A stretch of DNA of 37,617 bases from Clostridia bacterium (GCA_017456665.1 JAFTIY010000114.1:1-37617), one strand, 5' to 3'; shown: positions 15,149-22,982, counted from the first letter of the stretch. Notes: generated by a model not told the origin, from the sequence alone. A program made the numbers and translations.

Positions 15149-16564
15149 TTATAATATTAAAATAAGGGCTGTGCCGTAGTAAAGGGTAATTGCAATTAAA
15201 TCGTTTAAAGTGGTAATAAGCGGGCCCGATGCAACGGCCGGATCGATTTTTAATTTGTTTAAGGTTATAGGAATTAAACAACTAGTAAGTGAAGAAACGG
15301 TAGTTGAGGTAAGCATCGAAAAACCTACGGCAAAGCTTATTTTTAAGCACAGATCTAAGCTTCCTTGCTGTGTTATAAGTGCAAACACGCAAACGACGGC
15401 TGCCGTTGCAATGCCCATAATTAATCCAATTAAAAAACCTGCTTTAAGTTCCTTTAAAACGAATTGGCGCTGTTTTTTGCCAGATAAGTCATCGTCAGAA
15501 AGCGCACGAACGGTAACTGCCAGCGTTTGAGTTCCCGTATTTCCGCACATCGCCGAGATAAGCTGTTGGAAGCTAACGATAAATGGCAGGCCCACGACTA
15601 CCGCTTCAAAAACGCCTATGTAAGCGCCTATAAAAATATCTAAAACGAGTAAAACTATTAGCCAAGGAAGCCTATTAACAACGCCTGAAAAAATACTTTT
15701 AACGGCTCCCTTTTCGTCTTCGTCCGTGTCGGACAAACCTGCAAGTCTTGCGTAGTCGTCGGTTAAGTCTTCATCTACCGCTTCCATAACGTCTTCGCTA
15801 GTAAGTGCGCCTATAAGGCGATTATCGGCATCTAAAACGGGTAATGAATGCTCTGCGTATTCTTTAATATCTTCTAAAACGTCGGCAATTTTATCGGTTG
15901 CGTTGAGGTGTGGAAATTCGCTTATAATAATATTGTTAAGCTGTTCACCGGCTCTTGCAATAACCAAATCTCTCAACCTAATTGCACCCATGTAGCAATC
16001 GTTTTTGTCGGTAACGAAAATGGTGGTAATGTTTTCGGTATCGGCGGCGTCTGCAATAACCTTGCGCATGCCCGCCTTTATCGACATATCGCAGTAAATT
16101 TGTGCGTAGTCAGTTGTCATTTTGCTACCGATTTCATCATCTTCGTAGCCGGTAATAAGGGCAACGTCTTGAGCGGCTTCTTCATCTAAAAGCTCTATAA
16201 GCTCTTGCTTTTTTTCTTCGTTGAGCTCTTCAAGAAGGTCAACCGCATCGCCCGAGTCCATTTCTTCAATAATATCTGCCGCTTTTTCGCTTGAAAGCTC
16301 TTCAACGAAGGGTGCGGGATCTTCGAGATAACTAAAAATATCAGATAGGTCTTCATCTGATAAAACGGAGTAAATCGTTTTTCGCTGTTCTTTAGTTAAA
16401 AGGGGTAATAGATCGGCAATATCGTTTGCGTGGTAAGATAAAAGCTCATCGGCAAGCTGCTTGCCCGAAAAGGTGCTAACTATTTGAATAAGTTGGGCTA
16501 TATATTCGTTATTGCCACTTTCTTCTGCAATAATGCTATTTAATTTTTCATCTTTTTCTTGCAT
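15149..16564 (-). CDS. mgtE: MgtE-family magnesium transporter, copy 2
   Basis: A 471-residue paralogue of the neighbouring MgtE with the same plan: MgtE_N domain, two CBS domains and five membrane helices. The pore motif reads CGNTGTQTLAVT, and DPAVASGPLITTLND keeps the filter aspartate. Its membrane domain differs much more from copy 1 than its N-terminal domain does. The ATG at 16564 follows AAAGGAGG. It is the promoter-proximal gene of the pair. No M-box-like Mg2+ riboswitch was recognised upstream. Only an A/T-rich inverted repeat (about 16612-16640, ACAC...GTTTTTT...AAAAAAC...GTGT) is seen there. Two copies may differ in affinity or regulation, which is inference. Confidence 0.95.
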   Translation of the reverse strand: MQEKDEKLNSIIAEESGNNEYIAQLIQIVSTFSGKQLADELLSYHANDIADLLPLLTKEQRKTIYSVLSDEDLSDIFSYLEDPAPFVEELSSEKAADIIEEMDSGDAVDLLEELNEEKKQELIELLDEEAAQDVALITGYEDDEIGSKMTTDYAQIYCDMSIKAGMRKVIADAADTENITTIFVTDKNDCYMGAIRLRDLVIARAGEQLNNIIISEFPHLNATDKIADVLEDIKEYAEHSLPVLDADNRLIGALTSEDVMEAVDEDLTDDYARLAGLSDTDEDEKGAVKSIFSGVVNRLPWLIVLLVLDIFIGAYIGVFEAVVVGLPFIVSFQQLISAMCGNTGTQTLAVTVRALSDDDLSGKKQRQFVLKELKAGFLIGLIMGIATAAVVCVFALITQQGSLDLCLKISFAVGFSMLTSTTVSSLTSCLIPITLNKLKIDPAVASGPLITTLNDLIAITLYYGTALILIL

Positions 16565-16690
16565 TTTTTAGCACCTCCTTTTGCGCGAGTATAAGTTTTG
16601 CGCATTATTAACACACAGTTTTTTGTTAAAAAACGTGTAAATAAAAACTATAATAAGTTTAAAATTGCTATAATTATAAATAAAAAGGGT

Positions 16691-16718
16691 AAAAAAAGGT
16701 CCGCCAAAACTGACGGAC
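16691..16718 (-). terminator. Rho-independent terminator after the lipoprotein gene
   Basis: On the minus strand GTCCGTC (16718-16712) pairs with GGCGGAC (16705-16699) through one wobble, and seven T follow. It ends transcription of the minus-strand gene at 16862-17866. A second hairpin, CGTGTA/TACACG (16779-16796), lies between the stop and this site. Confidence 0.85.
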
Positions 16719-16861
16719 TCTTAATTGTTTAAATCAAAGACGTTCGCCTGCTTTATATATTAAATTTTAATATAAGCGCGTGTAATTTACTACACGGGGG
16801 CTGGTCTGATTTCATAAATTCCTCTTAAAGTAAAATAATGTTTTTAAAAATTAATTAAAGC

Positions 16862-17866
16862 TTATGCTGCTTGAACCTCGGTTAAGGTGTATGCAAACGA
16901 GCCGAGCGAATAGGGGAGTTGGGTTTCCATATAAACCAATCTCTTTCTGTCGTTTTCGTAATCGCCGCTGTAATAAAGCTTTATTGGGTTACCCGAAAAA
17001 GTATCCGTAATAGAAAGGGTAACTATATAGGTATTAAAGGTTTTTTCTTTAATCTCTCTGCCGTTAGAAACAAAGTTTTGTATTTTAAATTCTTTTGTGG
17101 GCGCGCTTGATTCTACGCTAACACTCATAGACAAAACTTTTTGAGCAAGCGCATCAATAGTGGTAAGGCCTTTATAAAATCCGCTTTCTAAAGTGCTTGC
17201 GCGTGGGATGAATATTAGGCTTTCGTTGTCAAAAAAAGTTGAACTATTGTATTTTTCGTATTCGCGCGTGCTTTTTTCTATTGCGTAACCGTTAGTAGTG
17301 CTATCTTCTCCGGTTTGAGCGTTGCCGGGCGTAGTTGTAACGGTAGCTACGTGCTTTTCGCGATCGTAAGAGCTTTCTACACTATATTCAAAATTAACAA
17401 AGAGAACGCTATTTCCCGATTTTGCGGGGGTGGTAGAGCGAACGTACTTTTTACTGCTTATCGGAGTTAACTTATCGTTAAAGCCCAGAAAGTAAACTTC
17501 AGAGGTTTGAACGTCGTTAACAGGCTGAACTGTATCGCCAAAGGTATAATTGCCGCTAATTGTAAGGCTAGTTGTAAATTTATAGCAGTCAGTGCCGTTT
17601 AAACTTTCGTTGGTGAGTGTGGTTACCATGTTGCCAACTAGGTTTGCCTGAAGAGTGGTTTCGCCTTCAACGGCAGAGGGCGAAGGAACGAATTGCACGC
17701 TATATACGCATGTTTCGTTAACCGAGCCAACTGTTCCCACTTCTTTGCTCGCAAGCCAAAATGATCCGCCGAAGATATTATAAGTTTTTGTCTCTTGCAT
17801 GCATGCAGAGCCGGTTAGCATAACCGCTGTTAGCGCGCAAACGAGAGCGCTTTTTAAAAATTTCAT
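16862..17866 (-). CDS. Predicted lipoprotein, unknown function
   Basis: A 334-residue exported protein. Residues 1-22 are a lipoprotein signal peptide with lipobox LTGSAC, so Cys22 should be lipid-anchored on the outer face of the membrane. The mature part is Thr/Ser/Asn-rich and beta-strand-like, with no recognised enzyme motif. The ATG at 17866 is preceded by TAGGTGA. The gene is monocistronic, with its own promoter (17902-17930) and terminator (16691-16718). I do not recognise the family. A surface or binding role is only suggested by its export. Confidence 0.8.
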   Translation of the reverse strand: MKFLKSALVCALTAVMLTGSACMQETKTYNIFGGSFWLASKEVGTVGSVNETCVYSVQFVPSPSAVEGETTLQANLVGNMVTTLTNESLNGTDCYKFTTSLTISGNYTFGDTVQPVNDVQTSEVYFLGFNDKLTPISSKKYVRSTTPAKSGNSVLFVNFEYSVESSYDREKHVATVTTTPGNAQTGEDSTTNGYAIEKSTREYEKYNSSTFFDNESLIFIPRASTLESGFYKGLTTIDALAQKVLSMSVSVESSAPTKEFKIQNFVSNGREIKEKTFNTYIVTLSITDTFSGNPIKLYYSGDYENDRKRLVYMETQLPYSLGSFAYTLTEVQAA

Positions 17867-17901
17867 TTAGTCACCTATAGAATAATATATTTAACTAAAT
17901 T

Positions 17902-17930
17902 ATTATAACATCTATTGCGAAAAAGAGCAA
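17902..17930 (-). promoter_or_regulatory. Promoter of the lipoprotein gene
   Basis: On the minus strand TTGCTC (17930-17925) and TATAAT (17907-17902) are separated by 17 bp, ending about 36 bp before the start codon. Confidence 0.6.
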
Positions 17931-18008
17931 CCTTTTTGTGTCAAAACCAAAAAAAGTGCAAAAAAGAAAAAAATTTTGTGCACTAACAAAAAAAATACTT
18001 AAAAACGA

Positions 18009-18037
18009 TTGTGTTAAGTGCCATTTTCGTGTATAAT
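18009..18037 (+). promoter_or_regulatory. Probable promoter of the acyltransferase-like gene
   Basis: TTGTGT (18009-18014) and TATAAT (18032-18037) are separated by 17 bp. The -35 box is imperfect. The start codon lies 35 bp after the -10 box. Confidence 0.55.
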
Positions 18038-18071
18038 ATAAGCGAAAATTAGAACTGTTTTATGGTGAATA

Positions 18072-18800
18072 ATGAAAAGTAAAAAAGAAAAACATCCCGC
18101 TAAGCGAAGCCTATGGTTTAAATGCTTTAAGGTTATACTTCTACCTTTTATCAGAAAACCGCGTTTCGTTTATCTTGGCGAGCAGTTTGCGGATAAAGCG
18201 TTGGTTATAAGTAACCATATCGGCGCAAAGGCTCCGCTTACCTTCGAGCTGTATTTTCCCAAACTGTTTAGATTTTGGGGAACGTACGAAATGAATTCAA
18301 GCTTAAAAGAGGTGTATAAATACCTTTCAGAAGTGTATTACGGCAGAAAAAAACATTGGAATATAGTTGCATCTAAGCTCTTTTGTTTAATAGCTGCTCC
18401 TCTTGCTTATCTTTTTTATCGCGGCCTTAAGCTTATTTCTACATATCCCGATTACCGCTTTAAAAACACTTTAAAAGAAACGGTAAAAACCCTTGAATAC
18501 GATTGTAACATCATCGTTTTTCCCGAAGATTCTTCAAACGGTTATTTTGATGAAATTACCGAGTTCTTTGCAGGCTTTATAACTTTAGCAAAATACTGTT
18601 ACAGGCAGGGAATGGATCTTCCCATTTACGTTACCTACCTTCGCAGAAAAGAGGGTGTTTACGTTATCGATAAGCCAATTAAAACGTCAGAGCTTTTAGC
18701 TACGGGCCTTTCTAAATACGAGCTTGCCGAAAAACTTCGCAATAGGTGTAACGAGCTTGGCGCAATTTCTTTGGAAGAGTTTGAAAATCAAAATAACTAA
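18072..18800 (+). CDS. PlsC-like acyltransferase with a divergent active site
   Basis: A 242-residue protein resembling 1-acylglycerol-3-phosphate acyltransferases, which esterify phospholipid precursors at the membrane. LVISNHIGAKAP (residues 44-55) aligns with the NHxxxxD motif, and IIVFPEDSSNG (147-157) aligns with the FPEG block. A hydrophobic segment near residues 102-120 could associate with the membrane. The aspartate expected five residues after H49 is Ala54, so the catalytic His/Asp pair is incomplete. The protein may be a divergent enzyme or an inactive relative. The ATG at 18072 has only a weak upstream ribosome binding site. The gene is followed by a strong terminator and is probably monocistronic. 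Confidence 0.75.
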   Translation: MKSKKEKHPAKRSLWFKCFKVILLPFIRKPRFVYLGEQFADKALVISNHIGAKAPLTFELYFPKLFRFWGTYEMNSSLKEVYKYLSEVYYGRKKHWNIVASKLFCLIAAPLAYLFYRGLKLISTYPDYRFKNTLKETVKTLEYDCNIIVFPEDSSNGYFDEITEFFAGFITLAKYCYRQGMDLPIYVTYLRRKEGVYVIDKPIKTSELLATGLSKYELAEKLRNRCNELGAISLEEFENQNN

Positions 18801-18808
18801 AAAGTAAC

Positions 18809-18837
18809 AAAGCCGGCGAGTTTTTCGTCGGCTTTTT
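18809..18837 (+). terminator. Rho-independent terminator
   Basis: AAAGCCGGCG (18809-18818) pairs with CGTCGGCTTT (18826-18835) over 10 bp with one wobble, and five T follow. It lies directly after the acyltransferase-like gene. Confidence 0.9.
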
Positions 18838-18890
18838 AGTTAATAAAACTAAAATAACGGCTTTTGTTTTAATGCCGTTTTGTTTTAAGT

Positions 18891-18919
18891 GGCTTTAATC
18901 GCGTTATAGGCGCACTTTT
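18891..18919 (+). repeat. Dispersed TTAATCGCGYTATAG element, copy 3
   Basis: GGCTTTAATCGCGTTATAGG is followed by CGCACTTTTTT. Flanking AAGTG (from 18887) pairs with CACTT, giving a hairpin with the conserved core in the loop and a T run after it, like a second terminator 50 bp after the first. Confidence 0.75.
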
Positions 18920-18974
18920 TTATATTGTGAGGGCTGATAAAAGGGGTGCTTTTTATATAAATTTTTAAAATTGC

Positions 18975-19003
18975 TTGACCGTGTGGGTGTTAAGTGATAT
19001 AAT
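18975..19003 (+). promoter_or_regulatory. Promoter of the membrane lipoprotein gene
   Basis: TTGACC (18975-18980) and TATAAT (18998-19003) are separated by 17 bp. The predicted transcription start near 19010 falls right at the AAAGGAG ribosome binding site (19011-19017). The leader is therefore unusually short, and the in-frame ATG at 19006 is excluded as a start. Confidence 0.8.
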
Positions 19004-19026
19004 AAATGCAAAAGGAGTGGGTGGAT

Positions 19027-20574
19027 ATGAACAAAAGTATAAAATTATTGGTTTTAGTAATAACCGTGATGCTCGCGCTGATTGCAGCCGGCTGTGACTG
19101 GACCTACCTTCCTTATTGGGAAGGCGACCGATTTGAGTATTCTACTGAGGATTTTAGAATAGAAAGCGACAAGGAGGGCGGTTTAGCTATCGTTGCGCTT
19201 ACGGCTGAGGCAAAATTTAAAAGGCAGCTCACCATACCTTGCTACCTTCAAATAGAAGGAGAACAAAAGCAAATAAGCAAAATAAATTTGTCGTTTGATA
19301 AAAACGTTTACTTAAAAAAGGTTGTGGTTGAAAACCCCAATTTTGACCTTTCGGTTTTAAAAGAATGCAAAAATTTGGTATGTGTTCAAATAGATAGCTC
19401 GTTGATAAACGATCCCGATAATTTTTTAAATTCTTTTAGCGGATTAACCGTTTATATCACGGGTGAACAGCGCGATTTTTCAAGCTGTGAGTTCTATAAA
19501 AATAATAACGTATATCAAGAAAATGCGCCAACACAAAAAATAAGCGATGGCTCGCAAGGTCATTTAATTCAATGGGCGATAATCGGCTTGCAGGGGATTT
19601 TGTTTATTATTTTGCTTTGCTGCTTTATATTTAACCGTGTTGAAATCACTAGTGCGGTAGAGTTTGTATTGGCACTTATTGCTCTTGTTTTAGGCGTAGT
19701 TTATTTTGCTGTGGTAATACTTATTCAAATGTTTAACATCGTTAACTTAAGCGTTTGGCTTATAGGTTTACCGCTGGTTTTTCCCTTGCTGTGTACCGTT
19801 GTTGCCGATAGATTTTACCTTACCAATAAAAAACTGATAAGCGTGTTAACTAAGGGTGCTAAAATTGTTGCGTACGTTATAGTTGCATTGTATTTTATTT
19901 TAGGTGGGGCACAAAGCTTTGCCGTTATAAGCATTATTTCGTTGGCAATATTAACGGCGGCATTGTATTTTACGCTTGATTTTCATGAAGAGCTGTTAAT
20001 TGCAATAGTGAGCGTTGTGGCTTTGCTGCTTGCTTCAGTTGCTCCTTATTTACTGCATTTATTAGTAGCCTTTGTTCTTGCCGATAAAACGGCATTTTGG
20101 TTAGCGTTAGTCGCTTTGGTAATTTTAGGCTTCGTAATTTATATACTTTGGCATGTAGGCTTTTCTTGCGGAGATATAGAATTTAGTGGAGCAGGCTCAG
20201 CAAGCGATAGGTATAGCGATAACGGTTACTCAAGCGCAAGCTCGGCAAGCGGGCGCGAGGTTAAAAATGAAATCAGTTTAGATAGCAATAATATATTTGA
20301 CTATTTGTTTGACTTTACCGACTACAAACTGCCCTACGATTGCCGTTGGGAATCAAGGCCGTATATTAGCCAACGCGGTAACGTGATTAAGTTAAGCGGA
20401 TCAATTGATTTGGGCGAGGCAACCGAGTTTGAGGCAGAAGAGTTAAAGCGTGAATGTAACAAACGAATTATGGAGCAGATTAAAGCAAGAATCCGTGCCC
20501 ATTGCGAAAGGTACGATACCGATTACAGCGGTTATGAAATTGAAACGAATATAACCTATACTTACGAGGATTAA
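19027..20574 (+). CDS. Lipoprotein-signal, multi-pass membrane protein, unknown function
   Basis: A 515-residue protein. I chose the ATG at 19027 because AAAGGAG lies 9 bp before it and the alternative ATG at 19006 precedes the predicted transcription start. Residues 1-23 are a signal with lipobox-like LIAAGC. Residues 24-170 form an external domain with a few leucine-rich, BspA-like strands (KISKINLSF, CKNLVCVQI). About seven membrane helices occupy roughly residues 175-380. A Ser/Gly/Ala-rich linker and a soluble cytoplasmic domain of about 110 residues finish the protein. A cleaved lipobox ahead of a polytopic domain is unusual, so the segment may simply be an anchor. No enzyme motif was recognised. 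Confidence 0.7.
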   Translation: MNKSIKLLVLVITVMLALIAAGCDWTYLPYWEGDRFEYSTEDFRIESDKEGGLAIVALTAEAKFKRQLTIPCYLQIEGEQKQISKINLSFDKNVYLKKVVVENPNFDLSVLKECKNLVCVQIDSSLINDPDNFLNSFSGLTVYITGEQRDFSSCEFYKNNNVYQENAPTQKISDGSQGHLIQWAIIGLQGILFIILLCCFIFNRVEITSAVEFVLALIALVLGVVYFAVVILIQMFNIVNLSVWLIGLPLVFPLLCTVVADRFYLTNKKLISVLTKGAKIVAYVIVALYFILGGAQSFAVISIISLAILTAALYFTLDFHEELLIAIVSVVALLLASVAPYLLHLLVAFVLADKTAFWLALVALVILGFVIYILWHVGFSCGDIEFSGAGSASDRYSDNGYSSASSASGREVKNEISLDSNNIFDYLFDFTDYKLPYDCRWESRPYISQRGNVIKLSGSIDLGEATEFEAEELKRECNKRIMEQIKARIRAHCERYDTDYSGYEIETNITYTYED

Positions 20575-20576
20575 AG

Positions 20577-20600
20577 TGCCTTTAATCGCGTTATAGGTGG
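20577..20600 (+). repeat. Dispersed TTAATCGCGYTATAG element, copy 4
   Basis: TGCCTTTAATCGCGTTATAG is followed by GTGGGCTTTTG. It begins 2 bp after the stop of the membrane lipoprotein gene. AAAG (from 20573) can pair with CTTT, with CC/GG inside, so it can form a hairpin ahead of a T-rich stretch. Confidence 0.75.
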
Positions 20601-20727
20601 GCTTTTGTGTTTTTATCTGCAAAAAATAAAGCAAAAAAACCAAGCTTAAGCGTTGGTTAAAAGATATTTGTTTTCTTTAACGAACCAAACGAAAGGTGTA
20701 AATTATTTTAAGGAATAAAATATTAAA

Positions 20728-21021
20728 ATGAAAATTTGGTTAGACGACGTACGCCCCGCTCCCAGCGGTTTTGAACTTGCATTAAGCGTAAATCAAGCTA
20801 AAGCGCTCGTTTTAAAGGCAGAAGAGAAAGGGGTTAAAATAGAGTTAATCGACTGCGATCACGACTTAGGCGATTATTATTTGGACGGGGGCGATGGAAT
20901 CAAGCTTTTGGATTGGCTGTGCGAAAGGAGAACCTTTTACCCCATAGCTCTCCATACGGCAAACCCCGTTGGTCGCGATAATATGCAAAGGTTAATAAAT
21001 CGCTATTGGAATCAGGATTAA
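20728..21021 (+). CDS. Small receiver-like protein (cyclic-phosphate processing receiver family)
   Basis: A 97-residue, single-domain protein resembling the cREC/REC-like family annotated as cyclic-phosphate processing receiver domain. MKIWLDDVRPAP carries the paired acidic residues D6 and D7. IDCDHDLGDY (D42, D44, H45, D46) fills the position of the phospho-acceptor region, and ALHTANP matches the conserved late strand with H76. Whether it transfers phosphate or processes cyclic phosphates is not established here. Its role in this locus is unknown. There is no partner kinase nearby. The ribosome binding site is weak (AAGGA about 13 bp upstream). It is flanked by element copies 4 and 5. Confidence 0.8.
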   Translation: MKIWLDDVRPAPSGFELALSVNQAKALVLKAEEKGVKIELIDCDHDLGDYYLDGGDGIKLLDWLCERRTFYPIALHTANPVGRDNMQRLINRYWNQD

Positions 21022-21033
21022 TAGCTTAGCTAT

Positions 21034-21056
21034 ATGCCGTTAATCGCGCTATAGCC
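21034..21056 (+). repeat. Dispersed TTAATCGCGYTATAG element, copy 5
   Basis: GCCGTTAATCGCGCTATAGC is followed by CTTACATTTTTAAA. GCTATA (21029-21034) pairs with TATAGC (21050-21055). It lies 12 bp after the stop of the small receiver-like gene. Confidence 0.75.
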
Positions 21057-21078
21057 TTACATTTTTAAATAAATAAAG

Positions 21079-21120
21079 AAAAAACCACTCGAAATGCGGT
21101 ATGCAAGCGGGTGGTTTTTT
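21079..21120. terminator. Bidirectional terminator between receiver-like gene and ispDF
   Basis: AAAACCACTCG pairs with CGGGTGGTTTT (21108-21118) and is flanked by A on the left and T on the right. It can therefore stop transcription from both converging genes. Confidence 0.85.
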
Positions 21121-21126
21121 GTTATA

Positions 21127-22263
21127 TTAGATTTTTTTTACTGAACAAAATGCTTGAACGGCTATTGCTTCCTCGTTGCCTATAATGCCTGTTTTTTCGG
21201 TGGTGGTGCAGGTTATGCCAACTTGGCTTTTATCTATACCCAAAGCGTTTGCAAGGCTTGCAGTTATCTCGTTTACGTAAGGTGCTAATTTTGGCTTTTG
21301 TGCCATTATAACGGCCGAGAGGTTATTTGGTGCGTACCCTTGATTTTTAACCATTTGCAATACGCGCTCTAACAAAATCATACTGCAAATACCCTTGTAC
21401 TGCTCGTCTTGATCGCTAAAGTGATATCCGATATCGCCAAGCGAAAGGGTAGAAAGTAGGGCGTCGCATACGGCGTGAGTTAAAACGTCGGCATCGCTGT
21501 GCCCTAAAAGCCCTTTATCGTGCTTTATGGTAATTCCGCCGAGTATTAACGGGCGATTTTCTACCAAGCGATGTAGGTCGAACCCCGTTCCAACGCGTAC
21601 CGTTTTTTCGCAAAAATCAAAGTCGTTGGGGTTTGTTAGCTTTGCGTTATTTTCTTCTATTATTACCGGATGAACGCTCGCTACGTATTTACAGTAAACG
21701 CCCGCCTCATCGGTAAAGTTTTCGTCGTCGCCTATTTTTGAGTATGCAAGCTTTAATTTATCGGTAAAAAATGCTTGTGGGGTTTGCAACAAAAGCATAT
21801 CGCTTCGGCTTGTTTTTTGTATTTCGCCGTTGGGCAGCAAGGTGGCAATCGTATCCGTAGGTTGGGTAGATGCAACCCCCGTTCCAAATTGTAAAACAGA
21901 GTCTATAAGGCGATTAACGGCATTTTCGGTAATAAAAGGGCGCGCTCCGTCGTGAACTAAAACAATATCTCCGCAAGTTGCGTTAAGTGCGTTTTGCACA
22001 GATTGAGTTCTGCTTTCGCCACCCAACACTACGGTAATGGGCGTGTTAAACGAGCCCGAAAGTTTAGTAATTTTGTAAAAATCGTTTTCGTTTGCAGCAA
22101 TAACGATTTGGCTAATTCTTTCTACCTTGTCAAACGTGCTTATCGTATTATAAATAACCGATTTACCGTTTGGCATAATTGCAAATACTTTGTTGTTATT
22201 AAGTTGTGATCTTATGCCCTTGCCGGCGGCGGCAATAATGGCGGTAACGGTATAATTTTTCAA
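21127..22263 (-). CDS. ispDF: Bifunctional IspD/IspF isoprenoid enzyme
   Basis: A 378-residue fusion of two MEP-pathway enzymes. Residues 1-220 are IspD (2-C-methyl-D-erythritol 4-phosphate cytidylyltransferase), with the nucleotide loop IIAAAGKGIRS, VLVHDGARPF and LLLQTPQAF. Residues from about 222 are IspF (2-C-methyl-D-erythritol 2,4-cyclodiphosphate synthase), with VGTGFDLHRL (metal-binding D and H), LGHSDADVLTHA, GDIGYHFSD and TTEKTG. Together they carry out the cytidylylation and cyclisation steps toward isopentenyl diphosphate; IspE, which acts between them, is not in the window. The start at 22263 is TTG, with AAGGAT upstream and no in-frame ATG nearby. It follows rqcP by 53 bp on the same strand, so the two may be co-transcribed. 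Confidence 0.95.
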   Translation of the reverse strand: MKNYTVTAIIAAAGKGIRSQLNNNKVFAIMPNGKSVIYNTISTFDKVERISQIVIAANENDFYKITKLSGSFNTPITVVLGGESRTQSVQNALNATCGDIVLVHDGARPFITENAVNRLIDSVLQFGTGVASTQPTDTIATLLPNGEIQKTSRSDMLLLQTPQAFFTDKLKLAYSKIGDDENFTDEAGVYCKYVASVHPVIIEENNAKLTNPNDFDFCEKTVRVGTGFDLHRLVENRPLILGGITIKHDKGLLGHSDADVLTHAVCDALLSTLSLGDIGYHFSDQDEQYKGICSMILLERVLQMVKNQGYAPNNLSAVIMAQKPKLAPYVNEITASLANALGIDKSQVGITCTTTEKTGIIGNEEAIAVQAFCSVKKI

Positions 22264-22316
22264 AACGATGCTATATCCTTATTATAATATTACGCGTGAG
22301 AAAAGGGGAGTTAATT

Positions 22317-22562
22317 TTATTCGTTGATAATTTGGTAAAGAGTACAAGCTTCTTCTTTTTTAACCGTTTCTTTTAAGGCTAAAACCTTAAATTTGAGCGT
22401 TCCGCCGCCAAAGCGAAGCTCAACCACGTCGTCAACCTTTAACGAATAGGCCGGCTTAACCTCTTTACCGTTAACGCTAACTCTTCCGCCGTTGCATGCG
22501 TCGTTTGCAACGGTGCGCCTTTTAAGTATTCTCGAAACCTTTAAAAATTTATCAATTCTCAT
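22317..22562 (-). CDS. rqcP: S4-domain RNA-binding protein RqcP (YabO-like)
   Basis: An 81-residue protein consisting almost entirely of an S4 RNA-binding domain: MRIDKFLKVSRILKRRT, then GGRVSVNGKEVKPAYSLKVDD. This is the pattern of RqcP (YabO), which in Bacillus supports C-terminal alanine tailing of stalled nascent chains on the 50S subunit with RqcH. The length and the lysine/arginine-rich first helix fit. The gene is divergent from rpoB and upstream of ispDF. Heat-shock protein 15-like S4 proteins are the alternative, but they are usually longer. Confidence 0.88.
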   Translation of the reverse strand: MRIDKFLKVSRILKRRTVANDACNGGRVSVNGKEVKPAYSLKVDDVVELRFGGGTLKFKVLALKETVKKEEACTLYQIINE

Positions 22563-22776
22563 AAAAAAGCCTTAATTTTTATATTTAATCAAACGCAAGC
22601 TATAAGCGTTGGTTATAATAAGCCTAAAGTTGGCGTTTTTTTGCAAAAAGTTATTAAGCAACGGATATATTTTTTGCCAAATAAGTAATTTTTTTACTCT
22701 TTTTATTTAAAACGCAAAAAAATAGAAAATTTGACAAAAAAATAAAAAAATTGTTAATATGAAGTGTTATTTTTGC
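22563..22776. other. Divergent intergenic region between rqcP and rpoB
   Basis: AT-rich DNA with no coding potential. It must hold the rqcP promoter, but no clear -35/-10 pair was seen on the minus strand. No rplJ/rplL or L10-leader-like structure is present ahead of rpoB. Confidence 0.5.
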
Positions 22777-22805
22777 TTGACATATTGTTTACTTTACATT
22801 ATAAT
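22777..22805 (+). promoter_or_regulatory. Strong promoter of rpoB-rpoC
   Basis: TTGACA (22777-22782) and TATAAT (22800-22805) are separated by 17 bp, a perfect consensus. A second TATAAT lies at 22808-22813. The leader to rpoB is about 170 nt. Confidence 0.88.
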
Positions 22806-22840
22806 AGTATAATGCTAAAATTCTATAATTGTGCCTTTAT

Positions 22841-22862
22841 GCCGTTTTTTATAAAAAACGGC
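22841..22862 (+). promoter_or_regulatory. Perfect hairpin in the rpoB leader
   Basis: GCCGTTTTTT is immediately followed, after AT, by AAAAAACGGC, forming a 10-bp inverted repeat in the 5' leader. An A-rich rather than T-rich stretch follows, so it is not an ordinary terminator. It may stabilise, process or regulate the rpoBC message. Confidence 0.55.
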
Positions 22863-22982
22863 AATAAAAAAAGGGTTGCAAAGCATAGAAATATCTTCAA
22901 AAACAACTGTATTATACAATACTTTTGCCTAAAAAGCAACAGCTGATTTACAGTTTTTTGAAAAAAGGAGTGTATTAATTTA

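Noticed and set aside
16565-16690. M-box magnesium riboswitch upstream of mgtE
   Set aside because: No M-box-like conserved helices were recognised. Only A/T-rich inverted repeats are seen.
22764-22946. 60-residue open frame in the rpoB leader
   Set aside because: It starts before the promoter -10 box, overlaps the leader hairpin and has no ribosome binding site.
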